A program made the translations under genes and the position numbers. From Acidobacteriota bacterium (GTDB lineage: Bacteria; Acidobacteriota; Terriglobia; Terriglobales; Acidobacteriaceae): a DNA stretch of 64,000 nt. A model generated the notes under the pieces. It was not told the DNA's origin, did no database searches, and saw nothing but the letters and a program-made list of their open reading frames with translations. Below are positions 30,143 through 39,129 of this stretch, one piece after another; position 1 is the first letter of the stretch; the number at the start of each line of letters is the position of its first letter. The stretch is taken from NCBI GenBank assembly GCA_021800255.1, contig JAJYZC010000009.1, forward strand, positions 1 to 64,000, in the 5' to 3' direction.

Positions 30143-31141
30143 ATGTCGAACCCGCAGCGTTCCATCCTTGCCGCCATCACCCTCTTCTTTCTCGCGCCAC
30201 TCGTCGCCGAATACCTTCTCGGCGATTTTTCCATCACCTTTCTTAAGCCGCTCATCGTGCTGGCGCCCATGTATGGCGGGGGCGCGTTGCTCATCCGCGA
30301 GCTCACGCGCCGCGCGGGCCGCGGCTGGCCCACCATCTTTCTCCTCGGCTGTGCCTACTGCCTCATTGAGGAGGGCTACACCACGCAGACGCTCTTTAAC
30401 CCCAACGCCTTCGGGCTGCACCTCCACTTGCTGTCCGTGGCCTGGATTCCCGCCCTCGGCATCGGCGCCTGGTGGACGCTCTTCATGCTCAACGTTCACC
30501 CCTTCTGGAGCATTGGCGTCTCCATTGCGCTCGTCGAGGGACTGTTCCCTTCCCGCGCCCGCACGCCCTGGCTCGGCAACATTGGCATCCCGGTCGCTGC
30601 TGTTCTCTTCGCCGCCGCCGTTTACTTTAGCACCGTCTTTTCCATCCGCCGCTACCACTTCATCGCTTCGGCCTCACAATTCACGGTCACAGGAGTGATC
30701 GCAATCCTCTTTGCCGCCGCCGCGTTCCTCATTCCCAAGCCGAAATCGCAGCCCAGGCCGGAACCGGTCCCGTCACCCTGGATTACGGGCCTGGCCGCAT
30801 TCTTCCTCGCCGCCGCGGTCTTTTTTGCGCCGATTCCGTTGAACTGGGCCGCCGTCGCGTGGATACTCGCCGCCGATCTTGCTTTTCTGCTCTTGCTCTG
30901 GGTGTTTTCGCGCCGCAGCGCATGGACTGCCCTGCACACGCTCTCAATCGCCGCAGCCGGCGCTCTTTTTTATGGCATGCACGCATTCATCCAGGGGCCT
31001 ATCGTCCCCGCCCCGAAGGGGACCGTCCTCGCCAGCCACGTGCTGCTTCTCGTGCTCGCGCTGGCTGTCATCGCCATCGCGGCGCGCCGCACGCGCGGCT
31101 GGATCTCTGTCGAATCCGGCTCCGTCGCCAGTGCCCAATGA
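30143..31141 (+). CDS. Polytopic membrane protein, unknown function
   Basis: 332 aa, about 9 hydrophobic segments; downstream of MerR-TipAS gene. Confidence 0.75.
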   Translation: MSNPQRSILAAITLFFLAPLVAEYLLGDFSITFLKPLIVLAPMYGGGALLIRELTRRAGRGWPTIFLLGCAYCLIEEGYTTQTLFNPNAFGLHLHLLSVAWIPALGIGAWWTLFMLNVHPFWSIGVSIALVEGLFPSRARTPWLGNIGIPVAAVLFAAAVYFSTVFSIRRYHFIASASQFTVTGVIAILFAAAAFLIPKPKSQPRPEPVPSPWITGLAAFFLAAAVFFAPIPLNWAAVAWILAADLAFLLLLWVFSRRSAWTALHTLSIAAAGALFYGMHAFIQGPIVPAPKGTVLASHVLLLVLALAVIAIAARRTRGWISVESGSVASAQ

Positions 31142-31153
31142 GCAGCCCGCCTT

Positions 31154-31265
31154 ATAGCATTTTCGGAAAAGGTGTAGACCGAAACCGCTCCTGCTGAGTG
31201 GATTTTTCCTCAAGAAAAATCCACTTTCGCGGCTCTCAATCGTTCCCAATATTTCCGAAAATGCC
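31154..31265. repeat. REPIN/MITE-like element copy A
   Basis: GCATTTTCGGAAA (31158-31170) ... TTTCCGAAAATGC (31252-31264), enclosing AGTGGATTTTTC-CTCAA-GAAAAATCCACT. Confidence 0.7.
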
Positions 31266-31273
31266 TTTGCCGC

Positions 31274-33025
31274 TTACCACTCCTCGAAGACCGGCCGTCC
31301 CTCCCGGCCGAGCACCGAGTGTTTGCGGAAGTTCTGATCGTCGCGCCGGGGATAGTCGTTGCGGAAGTGCGCGCCGCGGCTCTCGGTGCGAGCCAGGGCG
31401 CTCATCAGGATGCAGTGCGCCACGCAGCTCATGGCCAGCGCCTCAGCCAGCCGGCGGCTGCTCTTTCCGCCGCTCGCCAGCTCGGCAAGGCCCTCCGCGC
31501 AGGCCTTTTGCTCGGCCAGTCCTTTGCGTAACCCGGCCTCATCGCGCAGCAGCCCCGCGTAAGTCCACATGGCGCTCCGCAGCCGCTCCACGATCTCTTC
31601 CACCTGGGCTTCTTCCTTTGCTGTCAGCGCTTTGGAAACTGCGCCGGCGGGTTCGACTGCGGCCAAAGGCAATCCGTCGTCGAGCATGGACCGCGCCGCG
31701 CGTGCGCCGAAGACAAGCCCTTCGAGCAGCGAGTTCGAAGCCAGCCGGTTGGCGCCATGCACGCCCGTGCAGGCTGCCTCGCCCGCTGCGTACAGACCGC
31801 CCAGGCTGGTGCGGCCGCCCAGGTCGGTGCGAATCCCGCCCATCAGGTAGTGCGCAGCCGGGCGCACCGGGATCAGGTCGCGCGCCAGATCCAGTCCATA
31901 GCGCGCCAGGAAGGCGCTGATGCCGGGGAAACGCACAGGAAAGTTCACTCCGCGCACGTGGCGCATGTCCAGGTAGACCGGCCGCGGCTCGCTTCCAGAC
32001 TCGCCCGGCTCGCCCATGGCCTCGCGGGCGATGGCGCGAGCCACCACGTCGCGCGGGGCCAGTTCAGCAAGGGGGTGGACGCGCTCCATGAAGCGCTCGC
32101 CTCGCTCGTTGCGCAGCCATGCGCCCTCGCCGCGCAGGGCTTCAGAGATCAAGAAGCGCGGTGCGCCCGCCTGCGCAAACGCGGTGGGATGGAACTGATA
32201 GAACTCCATGTCGGCCAGCTCCGCGCCGGCCTTCCACCCCCACGGCAAAGACCCGCCGTTGGGGGCCCCGGTCTCACACCCCAACGACAAAGACCCGTCG
32301 TTGGGGGCCCCGGTCTTCCACCCCAACGGCAAAGACCCGCCGTTGGGGACCCCGGCCAGCACGGCCAGCGCGATGCCATCGCCGGTAGCCACAGCAGGAT
32401 TGGTCGTGTCGGAGTAAACCTGGCCGGCCCCGCCGGATGCAATGAGAACGGCGCGCGCCGCCACGCGGCGCTTGCTCCCCTGCCTGCCGCGTCCGGTTGC
32501 GCCCACGCGCACCAGCTCCGCCCCAATCACCCGCCCGCCGTCCACGATCAGTCCCGTGACCATCGTCCATTCGGCGAACCGGATGCGCGGATGAACGCGC
32601 GCAAAGGCCGCCAGGGAGCGGCTGATCTCCGCGCCCGTGGCGTCGCCGCTCGAGTGCAGGATGCGCGGCAGCGAGTGCGCGCCCTCGCGCGTGCGCACCA
32701 GCTCGCCGGCCTCGCGGTCGAAGTTGGCGCCCCACTCGATCAGCTCGGCCACACGCAGCGGACCCTCCGTCACCAGCGCCTCGGCCGCCGGCCGGTAGAC
32801 CAGCCCATCGCCCGCATTCACTGTGTCTTCAAGGTGCAGGGCAATGTCTTCGTCGCCCTTGAGCGCCACAGCGATCCCGCCCTGCGCGTAGTGCGTGTTC
32901 GACTCGCCGACCGACTCCTTGGTGACCACCAGCACGTCGCCGTGGCGCGCCAGCTCCACGGCCGCGCGCAAGCCGGCCACGCCCGCGCCCACGATCAGAT
33001 AGTCCACTGCAGAGGTTCTTGCCAT
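31274..33025 (-). CDS. nadB: L-aspartate oxidase, with internal 14-aa repeat insertion
   Basis: VDYLIVGAGVAGLRAAVELA, GESNTHYAQGGIA, ASGGAGQVYSDTTNPAVATGDGIA, HPTAF, EAACTGVHGANRLASNSLLEGLV. Confidence 0.95.
   Translation of the reverse strand: MARTSAVDYLIVGAGVAGLRAAVELARHGDVLVVTKESVGESNTHYAQGGIAVALKGDEDIALHLEDTVNAGDGLVYRPAAEALVTEGPLRVAELIEWGANFDREAGELVRTREGAHSLPRILHSSGDATGAEISRSLAAFARVHPRIRFAEWTMVTGLIVDGGRVIGAELVRVGATGRGRQGSKRRVAARAVLIASGGAGQVYSDTTNPAVATGDGIALAVLAGVPNGGSLPLGWKTGAPNDGSLSLGCETGAPNGGSLPWGWKAGAELADMEFYQFHPTAFAQAGAPRFLISEALRGEGAWLRNERGERFMERVHPLAELAPRDVVARAIAREAMGEPGESGSEPRPVYLDMRHVRGVNFPVRFPGISAFLARYGLDLARDLIPVRPAAHYLMGGIRTDLGGRTSLGGLYAAGEAACTGVHGANRLASNSLLEGLVFGARAARSMLDDGLPLAAVEPAGAVSKALTAKEEAQVEEIVERLRSAMWTYAGLLRDEAGLRKGLAEQKACAEGLAELASGGKSSRRLAEALAMSCVAHCILMSALARTESRGAHFRNDYPRRDDQNFRKHSVLGREGRPVFEEW
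32231..32356. repeat. 3 x 42-bp in-frame palindromic tandem repeat inside nadB
   Basis: Cores CCCCAACGRC-AAAGACCC-GYCGTTGGGG repeat with period 42 (ACGRCAAAG at 32242, 32284, 32326). Confidence 0.9.
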
Positions 33026-33099
33026 AAACTTTGAGGCTATCACCGCAGAAACGCCAGAGCAGCAAATGATGGGATGAGGCAGCGGATGGCGCAGAACAA

Positions 33100-33150
33100 G
33101 GCCGCAGGAGTTGGTGCAAAGGCCGCAGGAGTTGGTGCAAAGGCCGCAGG
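33100..33150. repeat. 21-bp tandem repeat (about 2.4 copies) upstream of nadB
   Basis: GGCCGCAGGAGTTGGTGCAAA repeated at 33100, 33121, partial 33142. Confidence 0.85.
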
Positions 33151-33298
33151 ATGCTGCGCGCCGGCGCCGGTCAACATCCACAGGGGCGAAGGCCCGGATA
33201 GCCGCGCGCCAGTCACACCCGGATCAAACTTCTGCTCCCTGTCCGCGGCATTCATGGCGGCCAGTTCAGGGTGCTTGTAACAGGCCGGGCGATGCCCG

Positions 33299-34990
33299 CT
33301 ACTGCCTTTTTTTCATGCGCTGCGCCAGCCACGCGCGGTAAAGCCCGCACTGCGCCGCGCGCAGCGGCTTGCCGCTGGCTGCCGCGTTCCCGTCCACGCC
33401 AAAGTCCATGTACCGCTGCGAGGCGGCGAGCCTGGGCCACTCTGGCAGCCCCGCGCCGTTCGGATCGCCGCTGCGCGCAAAGTTCGTCCAGTAGTCCTCC
33501 ATCCGATCCGCCAACTTGAAATCCAGCTTGGTGAACTTGCCTCCGATGTTTCCCGACTTGGGGAAGAACCCAAACACATACGGCAGTTCGCCCGAGTGCT
33601 GCGCCCCCTCCGCCTCCTGGGCGGGGAGGGGATGATCGAACTCGTATTCGTACACCGGCTGCCCGGTCGCGCTTTGCCACAGCGCCTCGGTGGTGATGGG
33701 GCAATGGAACATGCGGTCAGCGAACCACTGCACCGAAGCCGAGCCATAGAGCGGATCACTGGCGCCCTGCCCGTTGCCGGCCAGCCCGTAGATCGCCAGG
33801 GCCTTGGGCGCCAGACTTCCGGCCTCGCGCTCAATGCTGGCGCGCAGCGCATTCACCGGCTCAGAGATCACGATCTCGCGCGAGGTGGTGCCCAGCAGCA
33901 GCGGGATCGCGGCTGCTTGTCCGGCGGCAAACACTTCCTCTGGCGAGCGCGGCAGCACCCAGCCATCCACGTCGGGCGTAAAGCCGCCCGGCCATTGCGT
34001 GGCGCGTGCGCCCAGTTCGGTGAGCAGCTCGGCGGCCGGAATCTTGCGCAGGAACGCAATGCCCCGCGCTCCGGCGGGCGCGTTCAAAGCCGCGGCTGTC
34101 TTCTCGCCCAGTTGCTCTGCTTTGACCAGTGGAATTACCGGCGGCCAAAAGGCCGCGCCGCTTTCGCCCATGGCCTTCTCAAACAGCCCGCGCGCCAGCG
34201 GCGAGGTCATCAACATGCCCGTATCCATGGAACCCGCCGACTGGCCAAAGACCGTCACATTGTTGGGATCGCCGCCGAACGCGGCAATGTTCGCGCGCAC
34301 CCACTGGAGGGCGAGGATCTGGTCCATCAGCCCGTAGTTGCCCGAGGCGTGATGCGGCGACTCGCGTGTGAGCGCCGGATCGGCGAAGAAACCGAAGACG
34401 CCGAGGCGATAATTGATCGTCACCAGCACCACCCCGTGCGCGGGCAGGGTGCCGTCGTTGTAGAGCCCGCCGCTGCCCGATCCGCCCAGGTTCGCTCCGC
34501 CGTGAATCCAGAACATCACCGGCAGCGGCTTCCGCGCCGGCCACGCCGGGGTAATCACGTTGAGGAAGAGGCAGTTCTCGCTGTCATGTCCGGCATCGTA
34601 ACGGTTCCAGTCGCCGGTGAGCAGCGGCTGCATGCACGATGCGCCAAAGTGCGCGGCTTCGCGAATGCCTTTCCATCGCTTCGCCGGCAGCGGTGGGCGC
34701 CAGCGCAACCGGCCTACCGGAGGCTGCGCGTAAGGAATGCCCAGGAACTCCGCGCCGCCGCCGGGGCGCGCCACTCCGCGCACCAGTCCCGCCGTGGTAC
34801 GCGCCACCAACCCGTTGTCTGCCGCCAACATCGGAAGCGCGGTCACCAATAACACTGCCGCTAACGCCGCCCAGCCGTAAACCGCTCTCCACCTCAACCT
34901 TCGATTACCCACCCGGCTCCTCCTCCCTGGCATCCAACCGGGAATTCTATCAATTCGAGCGCCGCGTAAACCGCGATTCCGTGGCACCAC
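33299..34990 (-). CDS. Type-B carboxylesterase/para-nitrobenzyl esterase
   Basis: EFLGIPYAQPPVGRLRW, SENCLFLNVITP, VTVFGQSAGSM; signal-like N-terminus. Confidence 0.93.
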   Translation of the reverse strand: MVPRNRGLRGARIDRIPGWMPGRRSRVGNRRLRWRAVYGWAALAAVLLVTALPMLAADNGLVARTTAGLVRGVARPGGGAEFLGIPYAQPPVGRLRWRPPLPAKRWKGIREAAHFGASCMQPLLTGDWNRYDAGHDSENCLFLNVITPAWPARKPLPVMFWIHGGANLGGSGSGGLYNDGTLPAHGVVLVTINYRLGVFGFFADPALTRESPHHASGNYGLMDQILALQWVRANIAAFGGDPNNVTVFGQSAGSMDTGMLMTSPLARGLFEKAMGESGAAFWPPVIPLVKAEQLGEKTAAALNAPAGARGIAFLRKIPAAELLTELGARATQWPGGFTPDVDGWVLPRSPEEVFAAGQAAAIPLLLGTTSREIVISEPVNALRASIEREAGSLAPKALAIYGLAGNGQGASDPLYGSASVQWFADRMFHCPITTEALWQSATGQPVYEYEFDHPLPAQEAEGAQHSGELPYVFGFFPKSGNIGGKFTKLDFKLADRMEDYWTNFARSGDPNGAGLPEWPRLAASQRYMDFGVDGNAAASGKPLRAAQCGLYRAWLAQRMKKRQ

Positions 34991-35270
34991 GCCGCAGGCA
35001 GGCGTTTTACGCCTTGCGCTTACGCCGATTGAGGCTATCCTGAACGTGAGTCTGGTTCCTTCGCATGGCCTTTGTCCACATCATCGGCAAACCATCTTCA
35101 CCCTTTGGCAGTCCGTGTATTCGTCTGCGGAGGGTCTTTTTTTTTCGTTCCGGGCGCAGCGGAGAGGATTGGGCGCGGCGGCCTCTTTAGCCGTCTGTAG
35201 TTTTCTGGGAACCGGGGCCGTGCTGGACTCAAGCTGGGGCGGAAAATTTGCGTCCTGGAGAGGTTGAATC

Positions 35271-35555
35271 GTGTACAGGCTTTTAGGCCGCTTTCTCTGG
35301 CGCGTCTTTCTCGGTCTGGCTGCGGTCACCGTGGTTGCTTACGCCGGTGATTCGGCCGTTTACCTTTTGCGCGGCTCGCCTAGCTCCATGGTCAAAGTCA
35401 ACCGCTTCATGGGCATTCCCCTCAAGGGCAACAAAGAGGAGTACGACTTTCTCGGCACGGTCCAGGTCCCATGCGCCGAGTCTCTGTTTCCTCACGGAGG
35501 CCACGATCCCTGCTGGCATCTACGCCGCAATCCCAACCAATGGGAAAATCCGTAG
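35271..35555 (+). CDS. Hypothetical membrane-anchored protein
   Basis: MYRLLGRFLWRVFLGLAAVTVVAYAGDSAVYLLRGSPSSMVKVNRFMGIPLKGNKEEYDFLG. Confidence 0.5.
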   Translation: MYRLLGRFLWRVFLGLAAVTVVAYAGDSAVYLLRGSPSSMVKVNRFMGIPLKGNKEEYDFLGTVQVPCAESLFPHGGHDPCWHLRRNPNQWENP

Positions 35556-35870
35556 AGAGTCTCTGCGCAACCATCATTCCTATGGCCTCCGCCCGGCTTC
35601 CTTCCCTCACGCCTGTTTCCGATGCCAATCGTGGCCGGCAATCCTCGGCCGAAGCAGGCTGCGCCCGCGTTCTGGTGGACGAAGACCACTGCGGAGAACG
35701 CCGCGTGGCGGATGAACCTTGACTCGATAACCTTTGGAAAATCGGTTCAGCAGGCGATGATAACCTTCGCCGGCGCCCTATCCTTTTCTTACCCGGCGGG
35801 AACACTCCGCGCCAGCCCGGTGTCTAAACAATAGACAGATGAGGCCCGCCCAGCAGGCCGCAGGCGCGCG

Positions 35871-35986
35871 GTTTGGCATCTGTTCCAGGCTGGTTCCTGC
35901 GCTGCAGCTAACGACCGGCAGCACAGGCATTTAGGGTCCGAAATCCGCGGATTTCCGCTGCCTGGGGAAATCCAGAGATGCCAAAC
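35871..35986. repeat. Nested inverted-repeat element upstream of the ECF sigma gene
   Basis: GTTTGGCATCT (35871-35881) / AGATGCCAAAC (35976-35986) enclosing 16-bp palindrome GAAATCCGCGGATTTC (35940-35955). Confidence 0.7.
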
Positions 35987-36039
35987 GTGCATCTTTTGCG
36001 GTAAGGTGGGAGAACACTGAATTACAGGCGGATCTCACC

Positions 36040-36714
36040 ATGGGGAATGTTGCCAGCGCGTTGGCGCTCCACACCGACGACGCGGAACTCGTCGAAGAAC
36101 TTCGCTCCGGGTCTGAGGAGGCGTTTGCGTGGTTAATTGCGCGCTACCATCAACCCATCTTTTCCCTCTTGGCGCGCATCGTGCATAACCGCGCCGATGC
36201 CGCCGACCTGACGCAGGAGGTCTTCGTGAAGGTCTTCAGGGGAGTACGCGGTTTTCACGGCCATTCCACCCTGCGGACGTGGATCTACCGCATCGCTCTG
36301 CGCGAGGCCTCGAACCAGCAGCGCTGGTGGATGCGCCACAAGCAGCAGGAGATTCCCATGGAGCAGGAGATGACGGAGAATCACTCCGCACCGTCCATGC
36401 GGCTCAAAGACATGCTCGCGGATCCGGGAGAGTCGCCTTACGATTGCGCGCTGCGCGCTGAAAACCGCGCGCGTGTGGAGTCGGCGCTGAGGCGGGTTCC
36501 GGAGCCGTTTCGCACTACCCTGATTCTGCGCGACATTGAAGGATTCGTTTACGAGGAAGTGGCGGAAATGCAAGGCGTGAGCCTGGGTACGGTGAAGTCC
36601 CGGCTGGTCCGGGGACGCGCCTGCTTGAAATCGCTGCTGACAACAGCGGGGCCGGATGCGCATCCTACGGCGCTTATGGCCTTGGAATTGCCCCTCGGAG
36701 AGGAGGCGCAGTGA
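36040..36714 (+). CDS. ECF RNA polymerase sigma factor (RpoE-like)
   Basis: DAADLTQEVFVKVFRGVRGFHGHSTLRTWIYRIALREASNQQRW ... GVSLGTVKSRLVRGRACL. Confidence 0.93.
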   Translation: MGNVASALALHTDDAELVEELRSGSEEAFAWLIARYHQPIFSLLARIVHNRADAADLTQEVFVKVFRGVRGFHGHSTLRTWIYRIALREASNQQRWWMRHKQQEIPMEQEMTENHSAPSMRLKDMLADPGESPYDCALRAENRARVESALRRVPEPFRTTLILRDIEGFVYEEVAEMQGVSLGTVKSRLVRGRACLKSLLTTAGPDAHPTALMALELPLGEEAQ

Positions 36715-37397
36715 ATGACTGCAAAGAAGTGCAGGCAAGCTTTTCGGAATATTTGGATGGCCGGCTGAACGGACGCGAGATGCAGCTCATCGCCGCCCAC
36801 GTCGGCGGCTGCAGGCAGTGCGCGCACGAGTGGGAGTCTCTGCGCCACGCGCAGTTGGCGCTGGCTGAACTAGGCCCGGTTCCGGAACCTGAAGACCTGC
36901 TGCTGCGCATTCGCGTAGCCCTCAGTCAGGAGCGTGCGCGCAGCCGCCAGAAACTCTTTCACGGTTGGGGCCTGGCATGGAAGAACACGCTGGGTCCATT
37001 CCTTCTCCGAGCCTCTGCCGGCTTTGCCAGCGCCGTCTTGCTGCTGGGCACGGTCACCGTTCTGGTGACCATGTTCACGCAGCCCCAGATCGTCCAGCCT
37101 ACCAGGCAGGACGCGCCTCTGGGAGTGGCCAGCGCACCGCGCCTCCTTTACCTTTCCAGTGTGGCCGGCAGTGACGGCGTGAGCGGCGTATCCAGCCCCG
37201 TGGTAGTGGAGGCCTACGTCAACGATCAAGGCGAGGTCTATGACTATCGCATCGTCTCCGGCCCCACGGACGCAGCTACCCGCTCGCAGATCGAGAACAT
37301 GCTGCTGTTTAGCGTCTTCGCTCCGGCCCGGTTCCTGGGCCAGCCGGTGAACGGCCTAGCCGTGCTCTCCTTTTCCGACATTTCGGTGCGCGGCTAA
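36711..37397 (+). CDS. Anti-sigma factor with zinc-finger domain
   Basis: MNDCKEVQASFSEYLDGRLNGREMQLIAAHVGGCRQCAHEW, central TM; ATGA overlap with sigma gene. Confidence 0.87.
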   Translation: MNDCKEVQASFSEYLDGRLNGREMQLIAAHVGGCRQCAHEWESLRHAQLALAELGPVPEPEDLLLRIRVALSQERARSRQKLFHGWGLAWKNTLGPFLLRASAGFASAVLLLGTVTVLVTMFTQPQIVQPTRQDAPLGVASAPRLLYLSSVAGSDGVSGVSSPVVVEAYVNDQGEVYDYRIVSGPTDAATRSQIENMLLFSVFAPARFLGQPVNGLAVLSFSDISVRG

Positions 37398-37444
37398 CCC
37401 GGTTGAGGGGAAAGCGTTCTGAATCAAGGTTCCCGCCTGCTGCG

Positions 37445-37592
37445 GAAATTGCGATACGAAAAACTCAATCACCCGGGGCGGGATTTGCTGTGTTCTCGCA
37501 CCAAAACGAGTATAGTGGCCGCGATCCCAAAAAGCAGCGGCATAAAACTCAATCTCAACAGGACCACGCCATTTCTGAAAAATGCTGTGGAC
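37445..37592. repeat. Diverged copy B of the REPIN/MITE-like element
   Basis: AATCTCAACAGGACCACGCCATTTCTGAAAAATGCTG matches copy D (41691-41727). Confidence 0.55.
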
Positions 37593-37650
37593 GTGCGGGA
37601 ACCGCGCGCCGCCGAACTGCGTAGGATGCAGTGAGAACAAGGAGATCGCC

Positions 37651-38085
37651 ATGAGCAGCGTCCCTGGTCCCAATCCCCAGGCCGTCTTCTACCAGCAATA
37701 CGAGATCGCGCGCCGCGACGAGATCGTGGGCATTCTGCTGGCGTTGTTCCTGGGCACCTTCGGCATTCACCACTTTTATCTGCGCCGGACAGGCCTGGGG
37801 ATTCTCTACGTCTGCTTGTGCTGGTCCGGCATTCCCACCATCCTCGGCTTCATCGAGTGCTTCTTCATGCCCGGCCGGGTGCGCGAGTTTAACGCCGTTC
37901 AGGCCGCCGGGATTGCGGCCGCGTTGGGGATTCCGGTTCCGGGCTGGGGCCAGCCGTCTGCCTACGCCACGGCCAATGTTCCGCCGCAACCCACCGGTGC
38001 ACCCTCGCTCGTTGCCTGCCCCCGCTGCCAGACTACCAATCCTTCCGGCTCGCGCTTCTGCTCCGCCTGCGGCAACGCGCTGTAA
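37651..38085 (+). CDS. TM2-domain protein with C-terminal zinc ribbon
   Basis: ILLALFLGTFGIHHFYLRRTGLGILYVCLCW ... CPRCQTTNPSGSRFCSACG. Confidence 0.85.
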   Translation: MSSVPGPNPQAVFYQQYEIARRDEIVGILLALFLGTFGIHHFYLRRTGLGILYVCLCWSGIPTILGFIECFFMPGRVREFNAVQAAGIAAALGIPVPGWGQPSAYATANVPPQPTGAPSLVACPRCQTTNPSGSRFCSACGNAL

Positions 38086-38098
38086 AGATCAGGAAAGA

Positions 38099-38716
38099 TC
38101 AGGGGTTTGCGTCAAGTGAATCGGCGCCGGAGAGTTGGCCGATCAATAAGCCTTCCAGATAGGTGGCGAGAGCAGAAACATTGAAGTGGCCTTCATTCCA
38201 GTGCCGGTCTGCATCCTGGAGCGCCGCGTAGTACGGTTCCCGGTTATCTCGAATGCGCTCGGGCACGATCTTCTTGCCGGGCAGTAACCGTCCCTGCCTC
38301 ATACAGAGCAGGTAATAGCAAGCTGCGCGAGCCGTTCTGCCGTTGCCCTCGACAAAAGGATGAATCCAATTCAGCCTCCAAAGTGTGTACGCGGGAAGAA
38401 GGGTAGGGTGATCCAACACATTCCAGTTCTCATGAATAAGTGAAAAGAACCGGTCCATCTGATTCGGAACATCTTTGAAGTGTGGAGGCAGGTGGTTGCC
38501 GACATAAATCGGCTCTTCCCGATAGCGCCCACCAAACTGAGCAATGTTTGCGACTGCGGCAGCATTCAACGACCAAAGCATGTACTTGTCGAACGCCTCG
38601 ATCCCCTTTTCCAGCCCGATTTCGATGCAATTCAACAACAAGTCGTATTGGCGGAGAAGATTCTGCTCCTGGACTTTAGCGTAAAGCTCCGGGTTCTCGC
38701 TTTCTCTTACACTCAT
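38099..38716 (-). CDS. Fic family protein
   Basis: Fic motif HPFVEGNGRTARA. Confidence 0.93.
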   Translation of the reverse strand: MSVRESENPELYAKVQEQNLLRQYDLLLNCIEIGLEKGIEAFDKYMLWSLNAAAVANIAQFGGRYREEPIYVGNHLPPHFKDVPNQMDRFFSLIHENWNVLDHPTLLPAYTLWRLNWIHPFVEGNGRTARAACYYLLCMRQGRLLPGKKIVPERIRDNREPYYAALQDADRHWNEGHFNVSALATYLEGLLIGQLSGADSLDANP

Positions 38717-38730
38717 GCCGAACGGCGGCG

Positions 38731-38958
38731 CTACATCTGGGAACGATTGTCTTGTGGAAGAAGCCGAATGCTCTCAGACGCTTTTCGTACACTCTCCTTG
38801 GTTATCCGGTCGGATTTGAGTGAGTTGCCAAATGCAAAGCTGATTCTCTGTTCGCGTAATTCATCATCGGTCACAGTCCGGGCCCTGGACTCGACCAACA
38901 AATGCAGCAGATGTGGATTCGCGTCAGCAACTCCAAGGAACTGTTTCCGATCTGCCAT
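38731..38958 (-). CDS. Small putative Fic partner/antitoxin
   Basis: MADRKQFLGVADANPHLL...DDELREQRISFAFGNSLKSDRITKESVRKASESIRL; strong SD GGAGGGG; 14 bp upstream of fic. Confidence 0.65.
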   Translation of the reverse strand: MADRKQFLGVADANPHLLHLLVESRARTVTDDELREQRISFAFGNSLKSDRITKESVRKASESIRLLPQDNRSQM

Positions 38959-39129
38959 AGCGTTCCCCTCCATCATCGTTTCGCTGTTCAGTTCAAAACA
39001 TCATAACGCATTCGGAGCGCCTCATCTGTGAGGGCTGTTTATTCCACGGATGACACTTTCATTAGACCGTTTGTGAACCCAATCGGATATTCATTTTTAG
39101 GGTTGTATACAGAAGAGCACTCTGCAGCT

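Noticed and set aside
32242-32350. Three repeats in nadB read as a mini CRISPR
   Set aside because: Tandem units are contiguous without unique spacers and maintain the nadB reading frame
31757-33034. 425-aa + strand ORF
   Set aside because: Antisense shadow of nadB
35335-35805. Several overlapping small ORFs on both strands
   Set aside because: Compete with the more protein-like 35271-35555 frame; no motifs
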